Assembly: GCF_014861485.1 (NCBI RefSeq)
Contig: NZ_JACZHT010000002.1
Location: forward strand, 372,001 to 436,000
Source of the DNA: Phaeovibrio sulfidiphilus
GTDB lineage: Bacteria; Pseudomonadota; Alphaproteobacteria; Rhodospirillales; Rhodospirillaceae
DNA: 64,000 nt
Direction of reading: 5' to 3'
The notes under the pieces are model-generated. The model saw only the letters and a list, made by a program, of their open reading frames with translations, did not search any database and was not told the DNA's origin. The translations under genes and the position numbers were made by a program. This document shows, in pieces, positions 45,083 through 54,172 of the stretch (its first letter is position 1; each line of letters opens with the position of its first letter).

Positions 45083-46237
45083 CTAGCGCTTGGTCTGGCG
45101 CGCGGGGGTCGTGCTCGGGCGCGGCAGTTCCACGGGCTTGTCGACGGCGCTCTCGGGGGACCATTTGTCGGGATGGGTCTCGCTGGAGGTGCAGACCCGG
45201 TTCCGGCCTCCCTCCTTCGCGCTGTAGAGGGCGTGGTCCGCCATGGAGATGATCTTCTCGACAAACGTTTCGTTGCGCTCGTCGGGCCAGTCCGGGTTCA
45301 CCCCCGCAAGTCCCATGCTGGTGGTGATGGGCACGGCCTGGGCCCCCAGATCAATGGGGGTTCCGGCGATGGACAGCCGGATACGGTTGCAGATCTTCTC
45401 CGCCTGCTCGAGGGTGGCGTCCGAGAAAAAGAAGATGAACTCCTCACCGCCGTAGCGGCCGAGGGAGTCGGACTGTCGCAGGGCTTCCGAAGCGATCCGG
45501 ACAACCTGCTTCAGGGCCGTGTCGCCGCTGAGGTGGCCATAGCGGTCATTGAAATCCTTGAAGTGGTCCAGGTCCATGATGGCGATGCAGCAGTACTTGC
45601 CAAGCTGCCGGGCGGTTCGCATGCCGGCCTCGGCCACCAGGTAGAAGGAGCGCCGGTTCTGGGCGCCGGTCAGCACGTCATGGTCCGCCAGGTAGCGGAG
45701 CCTGCGCTCGCTCTCCTGGAGGGCGACAACGGCTGCCGTGCGGACGTCCACCTCGTTGCGCAGGGACTCTGTCAGGGAGGTGAGGGTTTCCTTGGTTTCC
45801 CGCAGGTTGGTCAGGGCCTCGTCCAGCTTGACCACCATGAGGTTGAAGGAATCGGAGAAGTCCCCCATGAAGTCCACCCGCTGGGTGAAATCGCCTTTTG
45901 CCACCTGCTCGACCTGCCAGGTCAGGTGGCGCAGGTTGGCGAGGTGGCGCTTCAGCAGGCCGGAGACAAATCCGCGGTATTTCAGGTCGATGGACAGGTC
46001 GCCCTCCGCAAGGCCCTGAAGGTGCTCGCGGACGTTCAGCATCATGGCATGAAACTGGACAAGCTGTTCGTTTTCTTCAAAGTCGGAGGGAAAAGCCGGG
46101 GCAACAGGGCTGTTCAGAAGCCCGTATATATGGGCTACAAGCCGGGGAAAGGCGTCACCGTCCTTTTCATTCTTTTCAATTGAATTTGCGCCCCCTGGTG
46201 AGTCAGGGGGCGCCATAACGCTTTTTTCAGTTCTCAT
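45083..46237 (-). CDS. Diguanylate cyclase (GGDEF)
   Basis: The product is 384 residues without membrane helices. The N-terminal half is helical and HAMP-like ('GLAEGDLSIDLKYRGFVSGL', 'QVAKGDFTQRVDFMGDFSDS'). The GGDEF domain has 'LADHDVLTGAQNRRSF', 'MDLDHFKDFNDRYGH' and the active site GGEEF. RQSD five residues before it is an inhibitory-site RxxD, so product inhibition is expected. It should make c-di-GMP. The start is uncertain: GTG 46264, ATG 46237 (chosen) or ATG 46216. It follows the V4R gene closely and probably receives its signal from that protein. Confidence 0.92.
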   Translation of the reverse strand: MRTEKSVMAPPDSPGGANSIEKNEKDGDAFPRLVAHIYGLLNSPVAPAFPSDFEENEQLVQFHAMMLNVREHLQGLAEGDLSIDLKYRGFVSGLLKRHLANLRHLTWQVEQVAKGDFTQRVDFMGDFSDSFNLMVVKLDEALTNLRETKETLTSLTESLRNEVDVRTAAVVALQESERRLRYLADHDVLTGAQNRRSFYLVAEAGMRTARQLGKYCCIAIMDLDHFKDFNDRYGHLSGDTALKQVVRIASEALRQSDSLGRYGGEEFIFFFSDATLEQAEKICNRIRLSIAGTPIDLGAQAVPITTSMGLAGVNPDWPDERNETFVEKIISMADHALYSAKEGGRNRVCTSSETHPDKWSPESAVDKPVELPRPSTTPARQTKR

Positions 46238-46275
46238 AGACTGTGTTTCCGGGGGCTCCCGCACAGGTTACAAGG

Positions 46276-46803
46276 TCAGCTTGCGACTGGATCCGCAGTG
46301 AAGCGGCACGTTCGGTCGCCGGTGCACCAGCAGTCGACCTCCCGTACCACAAAGTCCGTTCCGTGGTGTCCACGAAGAATGCCCTGGATGAAGCCCTCGT
46401 CATAGACACAAATAACCTCCGAGGTATCGGGCAGTCCCGAACAGTCAAGGTCTTCGTCCACTGTCAGCGTGAACCGCAGATTGGTCTCGTCCGTTTTTTC
46501 CAGACGGAGAATACCGATTCCCATCTCCTTGAACAGCCCCTGGAGCTTTCTGACAAGGTCATTCAGGTCGGCGGCGTCAGAGCAATAGTGCCTGTAAAAC
46601 TCCTCGCCTGCAAGAGATCCGGCAGAGCGGAGGATATCGTCCGAGGCGTCGGTCCCGTAGCGCTGCTCGATGATGTCACGCATGGTGAACTGGAACAGGC
46701 GGTAGATCTCGATACGGGTCGTTGGTCCCAGCTGCTTGCGGGCCATCTCCAGGTTTCCAATAGAATGTTCCCAACTGAAAGCATACTTCCGGGGCGCGCT
46801 CAT
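46276..46803 (-). CDS. V4R-domain sensor-like protein
   Basis: The product is 175 residues. The C-terminal half fits the V4R (4-vinyl reductase) fold, ending 'VREVDCWCTGDRTCRFTADP' with the conserved Cys/His-type ligand pattern C-x-C-x-G-x-x-x-C. The first 90 residues are helical ('TTRIEIYRLFQFTMRDIIEQ'). V4R domains bind small ligands or metal and are often coupled to signalling proteins. AGGAGG lies upstream of the ATG with good spacing. The diguanylate cyclase follows 38 bases later, suggesting a two-gene sensory unit. A pigment-biosynthetic role is unlikely without bch genes nearby. Confidence 0.82.
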   Translation of the reverse strand: MSAPRKYAFSWEHSIGNLEMARKQLGPTTRIEIYRLFQFTMRDIIEQRYGTDASDDILRSAGSLAGEEFYRHYCSDAADLNDLVRKLQGLFKEMGIGILRLEKTDETNLRFTLTVDEDLDCSGLPDTSEVICVYDEGFIQGILRGHHGTDFVVREVDCWCTGDRTCRFTADPVAS

Positions 46804-46937
46804 TGTGATCCCTCCTGTTCAGATCGTTCCGACAAGCGACGGATGTAATTTATAATAGGCCCAAACGACGTGTGCGTCCAGCAAACCTGCCCTTACGGGG
46901 GATATTTGCGGGCGCGCCCCACCTTTATGGGGAGACT

Positions 46938-49205
46938 TCAGTCTGAAATCCAGCGGTTATCGTGCGCAAAGGCCTGAATACGTGTCCGGTGCGAGGGGCC
47001 GGGCTGGTCCACGAGGGACTGGATGAACGGACGGGCCCGGTCCAGGTCAATGGCCCGCAGAACCTCCTTCACCGGCCCGAGGCTCGAGGCTGTGACGGAC
47101 AGGGAGCGGAAGCCCAGGGCCACCAGTGCGATGGCGTCCAGGGGGCGGGAGGCCATCTCGCCACAGATGGACAGCTGTTTGCCGGCCCGGTCACACGCGA
47201 GGACCAGATCCCGCAGAACCCTCAGGAAGGGGGCGGAGAGGCTGTCATAGCGCTCGGCCACCTTGGGATTGCAGCGGTCGGCGGCGAACAGGAACTGGAG
47301 CAGGTCGTTGCTTCCCACCGAGAGGAAGTCGATGTTCTCCGAAAGAAGCTCGGGCAACTGCCACAGCAGGGAGGGCACCTCCACCATCGAGCCCACGCGG
47401 AGGCTCTCCGGAAGGCGTCCGCCCCGGCTGGCCTCGCGCTCCAGCTCCAGATCCAGGATGCGCCGGGCGGCCCGGAATTCGGGAATGGTGGCGATCATGG
47501 GGAAGAGCACATTGAGCTCGCGGCCCCGGGCGGCCCGGATCATGGCCCGAAGCTGCTGGCGCAAGATGGCGGGGCGGGTGAGGGTGATGCGGGTGGAGCG
47601 CCAGCCCATGGCGGGGTTTTCCTCCGCCAGGTCGTCCCAGTAGGGCAGGAGCTTGTCGCCCCCCACGTCCAGGGTGCGGAAGACCACGGGCTTGCCGTCG
47701 GCATGGTCCAGAGCCCGCTCATAGATGCCGCGCTGCATCTCCACATCGGGCAGGGACGAGGCGCTCATGAACGCGAGCTCGGTGCGGAACAGGCCGATAC
47801 CGTCGGCGCCGGTCTCGCGCACACAGTCCATGTCCATCATCAGGCCCGCGTTGACCATCAGGGAGACGGTGGTGCCGTCCTTTGTGGTGGCCGGCAGGGC
47901 GCGCAGCTGACGGTAGGTCTCCAGCCGTTCCCTGCGCTGGCGCAGTCCGTCCAGGATCGCCTCCCGGACGTCGTCGTTCGGGCGCACGAAGATCTGGGAG
48001 TGGTCCGCATCCACGATCACCTGATCGCCCGGCGCGATTTTCTCGAACAGGTGGGGCACCTGGGCAATGACCGGAATGTCCAGCGCGCGGGCAATGATGA
48101 CCGCGTGCATGCCCACCGTTCCCTCTTCCAGGATGACGGCGCGAAGGCGCTTTGTGTCATAGTCCAGAAGCTCGGCCGGGCCCAGGGTCCGGCAGACCAG
48201 AACCACGTGATCCGGGAGGTTCTGCCCGGCCGCCGTTGAGCTTTGCCCCGTGAGGTGGCGCAGCAGGCGGTTGCCCAGATCCTTCAGGTCGTGCAGGCGT
48301 TCCCGGATGTAGGGATCATGAACCCGGGAGAACCGCAGGCGCATGTCGTTGTCCACCTTGCGCACGGCGGCCTCGGCGGTCAGGCCGGCGTGGATGTGCT
48401 CCTGGATCCGGCTGACCCAGCCCGCGTCCTCGGCGAACATCTGGAAGGTTTCCATGATGTCGCGGTATTCGTCGGGCAGGTTGGCGTGGGCGTCGAACAG
48501 GGTCTGGAGATTGGCCTGCATCTCGGCCAGAGCCATCTTCAGGCGCTCGATCTCGTGTTCCGGGTTTTCCGCCACCAGGGTCGTGACGGTCACCTCCGGC
48601 TGGTGGTAGACCGCCGTTCCAAGGCCAATGCCGCGGATGAGGGCGGTTCCCTCCTGGCGCATGGGCAGCACGGCGTTGCCCACCAGGGGTGAGGTCTCGG
48701 CCCGGGCGATTTCCGCCTCCTGGGCCAGGATCTCGGCCAGCACCATGGCGACCGTTTCCAGAACCTCCTGCTCGATTTCCGTAAAGGAGCGGGGCTCCTG
48801 GCTCTGCACGGCCAGAACGCCGATGACGTGGCCGCCGCGCACCAGGGGGACGCCGATGAAGGACGAGATGTTGTCCTCGCCGGTTTCCGGGCGGTAGACG
48901 AAGCGGGGGTCGGACCACACGTCCCGGACCCGCAGGGCCTGGGCCGACGAGGCCACATGCCCCACCAGGCCCTCGCCCATACGCAGGCGGGTCTTGTGGA
49001 CCGCGCCCGGGGCCAGGCCGAAGGTGGCATAGAGCTCAAGGAGGTCGCCGTGGCGGAGCACATAGCACGAGCACACGTCGGCACCCATGCCTTCCGCCAC
49101 AAGGCGGGTCGTCAGGTCCATACGGTCCTGGATGGTTCCGCTTTCCGCCATCGCATTGCGAAGACGGAAGAGAAGCTGTCGAGAGGTCTCGTCGCGTAAC
49201 GCCAT
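46938..49205 (-). CDS. ptsP: PtsP, PEP-protein phosphotransferase (enzyme I-Ntr)
   Basis: PtsP starts the nitrogen-related phosphotransfer chain (PtsP-NPr-PtsN). The product is 755 residues: an N-terminal GAF domain (about residues 15-165, 'MGEGLVGHVASSAQALRVRD'), the enzyme I helical HPr-binding region, the phospho-histidine domain ('EEGTVGMHAVIIARALDIPV', where GMHA replaces the more usual SH) and the PEP-binding barrel ('GLFRTELAFM', 'SVGSNDLLQFLFAADR', 'CGEMASRP'). The GAF domain is known to sense glutamine in related species. It follows the nitronate monooxygenase-like gene after 141 bases. Confidence 0.95.
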   Translation of the reverse strand: MALRDETSRQLLFRLRNAMAESGTIQDRMDLTTRLVAEGMGADVCSCYVLRHGDLLELYATFGLAPGAVHKTRLRMGEGLVGHVASSAQALRVRDVWSDPRFVYRPETGEDNISSFIGVPLVRGGHVIGVLAVQSQEPRSFTEIEQEVLETVAMVLAEILAQEAEIARAETSPLVGNAVLPMRQEGTALIRGIGLGTAVYHQPEVTVTTLVAENPEHEIERLKMALAEMQANLQTLFDAHANLPDEYRDIMETFQMFAEDAGWVSRIQEHIHAGLTAEAAVRKVDNDMRLRFSRVHDPYIRERLHDLKDLGNRLLRHLTGQSSTAAGQNLPDHVVLVCRTLGPAELLDYDTKRLRAVILEEGTVGMHAVIIARALDIPVIAQVPHLFEKIAPGDQVIVDADHSQIFVRPNDDVREAILDGLRQRRERLETYRQLRALPATTKDGTTVSLMVNAGLMMDMDCVRETGADGIGLFRTELAFMSASSLPDVEMQRGIYERALDHADGKPVVFRTLDVGGDKLLPYWDDLAEENPAMGWRSTRITLTRPAILRQQLRAMIRAARGRELNVLFPMIATIPEFRAARRILDLELEREASRGGRLPESLRVGSMVEVPSLLWQLPELLSENIDFLSVGSNDLLQFLFAADRCNPKVAERYDSLSAPFLRVLRDLVLACDRAGKQLSICGEMASRPLDAIALVALGFRSLSVTASSLGPVKEVLRAIDLDRARPFIQSLVDQPGPSHRTRIQAFAHDNRWISD

Positions 49206-49346
49206 AAGCCTCGCCCTAGTTGACCGGGCGCATTAGGTCCGGAGGGGTCCGGGAAGAACGGAGCACGAGTGTGCCGGAAAGACTGCGTGAAAACAAGAGT
49301 CTGGTGGCGGATCCGGTCGCCCGGGTCCGCCTGGCTGGCCGGGAGG

Positions 49347-50411
49347 TCAGGCGCCCACGCCCGGGCGCGCCGCAAGCGAGTGAACGGCCTGCTCGCACAG
49401 CTCGGCAATGATCTCGCGGGCGGGCTGCTCGCAGGTGATCAGCCCCACGCTCTGCCCCGCCATGATGGAGCCGTTCTCCACGTCGCCGTCGATGGCGGCA
49501 CGCTTCAGGGCCCCGGCCCAGAAATGCTCGATCTCCATCTGGCCGGCCTTCTGGTCGATCTCGCCGCGCTCGAAACGGGCCACAACGTCCCGCTGCTTTT
49601 CCATGAAAAGGCGGGTGCCCTCGTTGGGCAGGGCGCGCACCGGGATGACCGGGAAGCGCTCGTCGATCTGGAGCGTGGGCATGGCATCGCGGGCGCGACC
49701 GCGGATGAAGGCCTGCTTGAAGTTCGGGTGGGCAATGCACTCGGTGGCGCAGACAAAGCGGGTGCCCAGCTGGACCCCGGAGGCGCCCATCTCCAGGTAG
49801 GAGACAATGGCCTCGCCACGGCCGATGCCGCCGGCGATAAACACGGGAACGTCCCGGATTTCCGGCAGGATTTCCTGGGCCAGAATCGAGGTCGCCACGG
49901 GGCCGATGTGGCCGCCGGCCTCGGTGCCCTCGATGATCAGGGCGTCCGCGCCGGTGCGGATCAGCTTCTTGGCAAGGGCGAGGGCCGGGGCAAAGCACAG
50001 CACCCGGATGCCGCCGCTCTTCAGGCGGCGGATGGACTCGCCCGTGGGCAGTCCCCCGGCCAGAACCACGTGGGAGATGTTCTCCTCCAGGCACACGGAA
50101 ATGAGGTCATCCAGATCCGGGTGCATGGTGATCAGGTTGATGCCGAAGGGCTTCAGTCCGCCCGAGGCCTCCATGAGGGCCCGGGTCTCCCGGATTTCGG
50201 TGCGCAGGATCTCGGCGGGCATGGAGCCGGCGGCGATCACACCGAACCCGCCGGCCTGCGAGATGGCGTTGACAAGGTTGCGTTCCGAGATCCAGGACAT
50301 GGCGCCGCCAAGAATGGCGACCTCGCATCCGAGAAACTCACAGCCCCGGGCCCAGAGGGCGTCCAGTCTTTCCCGGGCCTGTGCCTGTGTGGCCGCATCC
50401 ATCGTTGTCAT
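49347..50411 (-). CDS. Nitronate monooxygenase-like flavoprotein
   Basis: The product is a 354-residue TIM-barrel of the NPD/nitronate monooxygenase (FabK-like) family. It has 'AILGGAMSWISERNLVNAIS' at the N-terminus, and the FMN-phosphate region 'ALIIEGTEAGGHIGP' and 'VFIAGGIGRGEAIVSYLEMG'. The histidine in AGGH matches the family's catalytic position. I chose the ATG at 50411 since AGGAAGAGG is nine bases upstream; an ATG at 50420 touches that motif. It lies 41 bases after lysC. The true substrate could be a nitronate or an enoyl thioester. Confidence 0.88.
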   Translation of the reverse strand: MTTMDAATQAQARERLDALWARGCEFLGCEVAILGGAMSWISERNLVNAISQAGGFGVIAAGSMPAEILRTEIRETRALMEASGGLKPFGINLITMHPDLDDLISVCLEENISHVVLAGGLPTGESIRRLKSGGIRVLCFAPALALAKKLIRTGADALIIEGTEAGGHIGPVATSILAQEILPEIRDVPVFIAGGIGRGEAIVSYLEMGASGVQLGTRFVCATECIAHPNFKQAFIRGRARDAMPTLQIDERFPVIPVRALPNEGTRLFMEKQRDVVARFERGEIDQKAGQMEIEHFWAGALKRAAIDGDVENGSIMAGQSVGLITCEQPAREIIAELCEQAVHSLAARPGVGA

Positions 50412-50452
50412 GGTTTCCATCCTCTTCCTGATCCGATCCGGGTTCCGGTTTT

Positions 50453-51673
50453 TTACTGTGCGTCGAGACCGTAGGCGGAGTGGAGCGCGCGCACGGCCAG
50501 CTCCATGTACTCCTCGGCGATCAGCACCGACACCTTGATCTCGGAGGTCGAGATGGTGAGGATGTTGATCCCCTTTTCCGACAGCGCCCGGAACATGGTC
50601 TGGGCGACGCCCGCGTGGGAGCGCATGCCCACACCGATGACCGAGATCTTGACCACGTTCTTGTCCGCCTCGAGGCGGGCGTAGCCGATGTCCTCCTGGC
50701 CCTTCTCCAGCACCTTGAGGGCGCGGGGCAGGTCGGTCCGGGGCAGGGTGAAGGTGATGTCCGCCGTGGTGCCGTCCGCCGAGACGTTCTGGACGATCAT
50801 GTCCACGTTGATGTTGGCGTCCGCGAGAGCGCCAAAGACCCCTGCCGCAACGCCGGGACGGTCCGCGACGGACAGAAGGGTGATCTTTGCCTCGTCGCGG
50901 GAGTAGGCGATACCGCTAACGACTTCTTTTTCCACGATTTCATCCTCGTCGCACACAAGGGTTCCGGGGGTGTCCGAGAAGCTGGAGAGAACCTGCACCC
51001 GGACATGATACTTCATGGCAATCTCGACCGAGCGGGTCTGGAGCACCTTGGTGCCCATGGACGCCTGCTCGAGCATTTCCTCGTAGGTGATCTTCGAGAG
51101 CTTGCGGGCATGGGGAACAATGCGGGGATCGGTGGTGTAGATCCCGTCCACGTCCGTGTAGATGTCGCAGCGCTCGGCGCCCAGTGCGGCCGCGAGGGCA
51201 ACGGCGGAGGTGTCCGAGCCGCCCCGGCCCAGCGTGGTGACCCGGTTGTCCGAGCCCAGCCCCTGGAAGCCCGCGCAGACCACGACCTGGCCCTGGTCCA
51301 GCCTCTGGCTCACGACGTCGGTGTCGATGCCCAGGATGCGGGCCTTTCCGTGGGCGTCGTCCGTATGGATGGGGATCTGCCAGCCCTGCCAGGAGCGGGC
51401 GTCCACGCCCAGGTCCTGAAGGGCCATGGCCAGAAGGCCCGAGGTGACCTGCTCGCCGGTGGAGACGACCGTGTCGTACTCGCGCGCGTCATAGAGTTCC
51501 GAGACGGAATCACACAGGGCAACAAGGCGGTTGGTCTCCCCGGCCATGGCCGAGACCGTGACAGCGACCTGATCGCCTGCGTCCACCGCTTTCTTGACCC
51601 GCAGCGCGACGTTTTTGATCCGCTCGACATCGGCCACCGAGGTGCCGCCGAATTTCATGACGATTCGCGCCAT
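50453..51673 (-). CDS. lysC: Aspartate kinase
   Basis: LysC phosphorylates aspartate, the first step toward lysine, threonine and methionine. The product is 406 residues. 'VMKFGGTSVADVERIKNVA' opens the kinase domain; 'TLGRGGSDTSAVALAAALGA' and 'IYTDVDGIYTTDPRIV' complete the active site. The C-terminal third holds two ACT domains ('DRPGVAAGVFGALADANINV', 'SHAGVAQTMFRALSEKGINI'), implying feedback regulation by amino acids. In other alphaproteobacteria lysC is also near ptsP. Confidence 0.97.
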   Translation of the reverse strand: MARIVMKFGGTSVADVERIKNVALRVKKAVDAGDQVAVTVSAMAGETNRLVALCDSVSELYDAREYDTVVSTGEQVTSGLLAMALQDLGVDARSWQGWQIPIHTDDAHGKARILGIDTDVVSQRLDQGQVVVCAGFQGLGSDNRVTTLGRGGSDTSAVALAAALGAERCDIYTDVDGIYTTDPRIVPHARKLSKITYEEMLEQASMGTKVLQTRSVEIAMKYHVRVQVLSSFSDTPGTLVCDEDEIVEKEVVSGIAYSRDEAKITLLSVADRPGVAAGVFGALADANINVDMIVQNVSADGTTADITFTLPRTDLPRALKVLEKGQEDIGYARLEADKNVVKISVIGVGMRSHAGVAQTMFRALSEKGINILTISTSEIKVSVLIAEEYMELAVRALHSAYGLDAQ

Positions 51674-51857
51674 TGTTCGCTTCCCGTTTGTTTTTCAAAC
51701 CGCAGGCCCGGCGGGTGTGTCCCTGGCCGGTCCGGCCGCCACGCGCACAGGAGCCGTGCGGCAGATGGTTGTGTAAAGCACTCCACCCCTGAACGCAAGC
51801 CGGGATGATTCTTCCGCCGTGCAGCGTGTGCGTTGCGCTGCACGGGGTGTTTTTCCC

Positions 51858-53153
51858 TCAGGCACAGAGCCTGTGGGGCGTCAGAAGGCCGTTGGTCTCC
51901 AGCGCCTCGAGCAGATTGCCCCCGGTGAAGAGAAGGCCCGGAATACCCGCGGCGCGGGCGGCCTCCATGTCCGTGTCCCGGTCCCCGACGAGAAGGCTGC
52001 CCGTCGTGCGAACGGGCCAGGACTCCATCAGGTCCAGAAGCATGCCCGGAGCGGGCTTGCGCCAGGGATGCACCCCCCGGTAGGCGGGAAGGGTGGCCTC
52101 GGGATGCCAGGGGCAGTAGCGCCAGTCGTCCACAAAGGCCCCGTGGCGGTTCAGGGTCTCGCTCATGAAGCGGTGCAGCGTGCGCACGTCCTCCTCGCCG
52201 TAGTACCCCCGGGCCACGCCGGCCTGGTTGGTCACCACAAAGACGTAGTACCCCAGCTCGTTCAGACGCCGGACTGCATCAATGGCGCCGTCCATCCACT
52301 CGAGGGTGTCGGTGCGGTACTGGTAGCCGTGGTCCACGTTCAGCACCCCGTCCCGGTCCAGGAACACGGCGGGCCTGAGGGGGCGCCCCGGATGGGGGGA
52401 GCCCACAAGGTCCGGGCAGGTCCGAACGGTGCGGGCGTCCAGGTGCGATCCGGCGCACGCGACCGTGACCAGACGGTCAGCCGGGCCGGTGGCTGCGGCC
52501 GTGGGGGTATCGGCAGGGTTGGTGGTCACGGAGGTCGTAGGGGCGGGTGTGCCTGTCGGGTGGCCGAGCAGGTCCGGGTGGGTCTCGACGGCGGCGCGTC
52601 TCAGAACCCAGACCCCGCCGTCACAGCGGGAGCCGGGGGCCGGAGGCGTGTCCGGGCCTGCCTGTCCCTCGGGTGCCGGAAGGACCGCGCGCACACCGGC
52701 CACCTCGGGCGGGCAGTCCGCCAGACGGGCGGCCAGAGCCCGCCAACTGCCGTCCAGCCAGGTGCGGCCGTCCAGAAACAGGAACGTTTCGTCAAGGAGG
52801 GGCAGGGCGCCCCTCAGAGCCCCCTGGAGCCCGAAGGCATCCGGCGTGCGGTTTACTGTGACGCTGACGCCGAAGCGGGCGCAGGGCTCAAAGCGGGCCA
52901 CGTACTGTTCCGCTGCCCCGGGCAAATCCCGCTCCAGAAGCACGATATCATCAAAGCCCTGGCGAGCCGCCTCCGCGATGAGAAAATCCACCAGAGGCCG
53001 CCCGCTGTCCGCCCCGTCCGTCCGGTCCGGGGTTTTCGGGGCCGGGGAGGTGCCGGTGGCGGGAGCCAGATCCGGATCCGGGCGTTCATCCAGGGCGATA
53101 ACGCACTGGCGGACGGGGGGTGTGTCGGCGGGAGGGAGGGTGTGCTGCTGCAT
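51858..53153 (-). CDS. Fusion: degenerate nucleotidyltransferase-like domain + HAD (GmhB-like) phosphatase
   Basis: The product is 431 residues. The C-terminal 185 residues are a HAD-IIIA phosphatase like D,D-heptose 1,7-bisphosphate phosphatase GmhB, with 'AVFLDRDGVLNVDHGYQYRT', 'FVVTNQAGVARGYYGEEDV', 'RKPAPGMLLDL' and 'LLVGDRDTDMEAARAAGI'. The zinc site is incomplete: the first C-x-W-H is present, but the usual C-x-C before RKP is HPW. The N-terminal part resembles a sugar-nucleotide transferase ('PLVDFLIAEAARQGFDDIVL', 'ETFLFLDGRTWLDG') but lacks the G-x-G-T-R-L loop. A Pro/Thr/Ala-rich linker joins them. It sits next to polysaccharide genes, which suggests heptose or sugar-phosphate processing. 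Confidence 0.82.
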   Translation of the reverse strand: MQQHTLPPADTPPVRQCVIALDERPDPDLAPATGTSPAPKTPDRTDGADSGRPLVDFLIAEAARQGFDDIVLLERDLPGAAEQYVARFEPCARFGVSVTVNRTPDAFGLQGALRGALPLLDETFLFLDGRTWLDGSWRALAARLADCPPEVAGVRAVLPAPEGQAGPDTPPAPGSRCDGGVWVLRRAAVETHPDLLGHPTGTPAPTTSVTTNPADTPTAAATGPADRLVTVACAGSHLDARTVRTCPDLVGSPHPGRPLRPAVFLDRDGVLNVDHGYQYRTDTLEWMDGAIDAVRRLNELGYYVFVVTNQAGVARGYYGEEDVRTLHRFMSETLNRHGAFVDDWRYCPWHPEATLPAYRGVHPWRKPAPGMLLDLMESWPVRTTGSLLVGDRDTDMEAARAAGIPGLLFTGGNLLEALETNGLLTPHRLCA

Positions 53154-53213
53154 GGCCTGTATCAAAGAGGGAACCGGAGTGCGGGCGGGCGGCGGTCCGG
53201 GGAAGCGTGGCGC

Positions 53214-54056
53214 CTAGATGAGCTTGAACCGGCGGTCGTTGATGACGGCACCCACCACGTGGAAGTTGGCAAGCGCGTCCCGGCACCGCTCGAAGTCCTC
53301 AAGCGTTGTGCCTCCGTCCCTCAGGACCAGGAGCACCGCGTCCACATGGGGCAGAAACGCAATGGTGTCGGCCTGGGTGAGCAGGGGAGGCATGTCGTAG
53401 ATCACAATGCGGTCCGCATAGCGGTTTTTCAGCTCCCGGGCAAGGGCGGCCATCTTGGGCGTCCCCAGGACTTCGGAGGAGTCCTCCAGGGGATGGGTGA
53501 TGGGCAGAAGCCTCAGGCGCTCGATATCAAGGCCCACCATACAGTCCGGCACCTGGGCGTCGCCCTTCAGGTAGTCCCCCAGGCCCAGTTCCGCGTCAAT
53601 CCCAAAGTTCCTCTGGACACTGGGATCGCGAAGATCCAGGTCCACCAGAAGAACCGTCTGGTTCACGTCCTGGGCAAGGCTGAGGGCCAGGTTCGCGGCA
53701 ATAATGGACTTGCCGTCGCCGTAGACCGGGCTGGTGACGCCCAGGGTTCGGGCGCCGATGCGGCCCATTTCCTGCATGACCTTGGTGCGCAGGACACGGA
53801 ACAGGTCCGCGTTCCGGTCCTGGAGGCGCCTGGAGATCAGGCGGTTGGCCTCGAGCTGGGTATCGGAGATGTGGAAGATCCGGCTGCGTCGCACCGGCGC
53901 GGGAAGGCTTCCCGGGTCGTCCCCGTCAACCGGAAGCGTGCCGTCCGGGTTCGGGGTTCCGCCCTTCAGAAGCTCACCGGCGCCCCCGTGCTCGGATGAA
54001 AGCCGGGCGAGGCGCTTCTGGCGTGCTTTTTCCAGAGCTCTGGTCAGTTTGTCCAT
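53214..54056 (-). CDS. CpsD/CapB-like P-loop ATPase of the exopolysaccharide locus
   Basis: The 280-residue product resembles the cytoplasmic BY-kinase partner of Wzz/GumC proteins, in particular those of exosortase-linked EPS loci ('MDKLTRALEKARQKRLAR' at the N-terminus). The Walker A variant is 'SPVYGDGKSIIAANLALSLA' and Walker A' is 'VLLVDLDLRDPS'; 'IVIYDMPPLLTQADTIAF' is the Walker B region. The C-terminus (VVGAVINDRRFKLI) has no tyrosine cluster, so autophosphorylation at the usual tail is not possible. It follows the chain-length protein gene by 116 bases. Confidence 0.85.
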   Translation of the reverse strand: MDKLTRALEKARQKRLARLSSEHGGAGELLKGGTPNPDGTLPVDGDDPGSLPAPVRRSRIFHISDTQLEANRLISRRLQDRNADLFRVLRTKVMQEMGRIGARTLGVTSPVYGDGKSIIAANLALSLAQDVNQTVLLVDLDLRDPSVQRNFGIDAELGLGDYLKGDAQVPDCMVGLDIERLRLLPITHPLEDSSEVLGTPKMAALARELKNRYADRIVIYDMPPLLTQADTIAFLPHVDAVLLVLRDGGTTLEDFERCRDALANFHVVGAVINDRRFKLI

Positions 54057-54172
54057 GGCAATCCAAACAATCCGTTTCTGTCTGCCGGCGGGAGGGAGCC
54101 CGGGTCCGGCAGGGGGCGAGGGGACGGAGCGCCGTGGTCCCGGGCAGGGGGCGGCGCTTCGTCCCGGTATCG

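Noticed and set aside
44599-45264. 221-codon ORF downstream of the diguanylate cyclase gene (minus strand)
   Set aside because: It overlaps the cyclase 3' end in another frame, is Pro/Arg/Ala-rich throughout, and has no recognisable domain or ribosome site.
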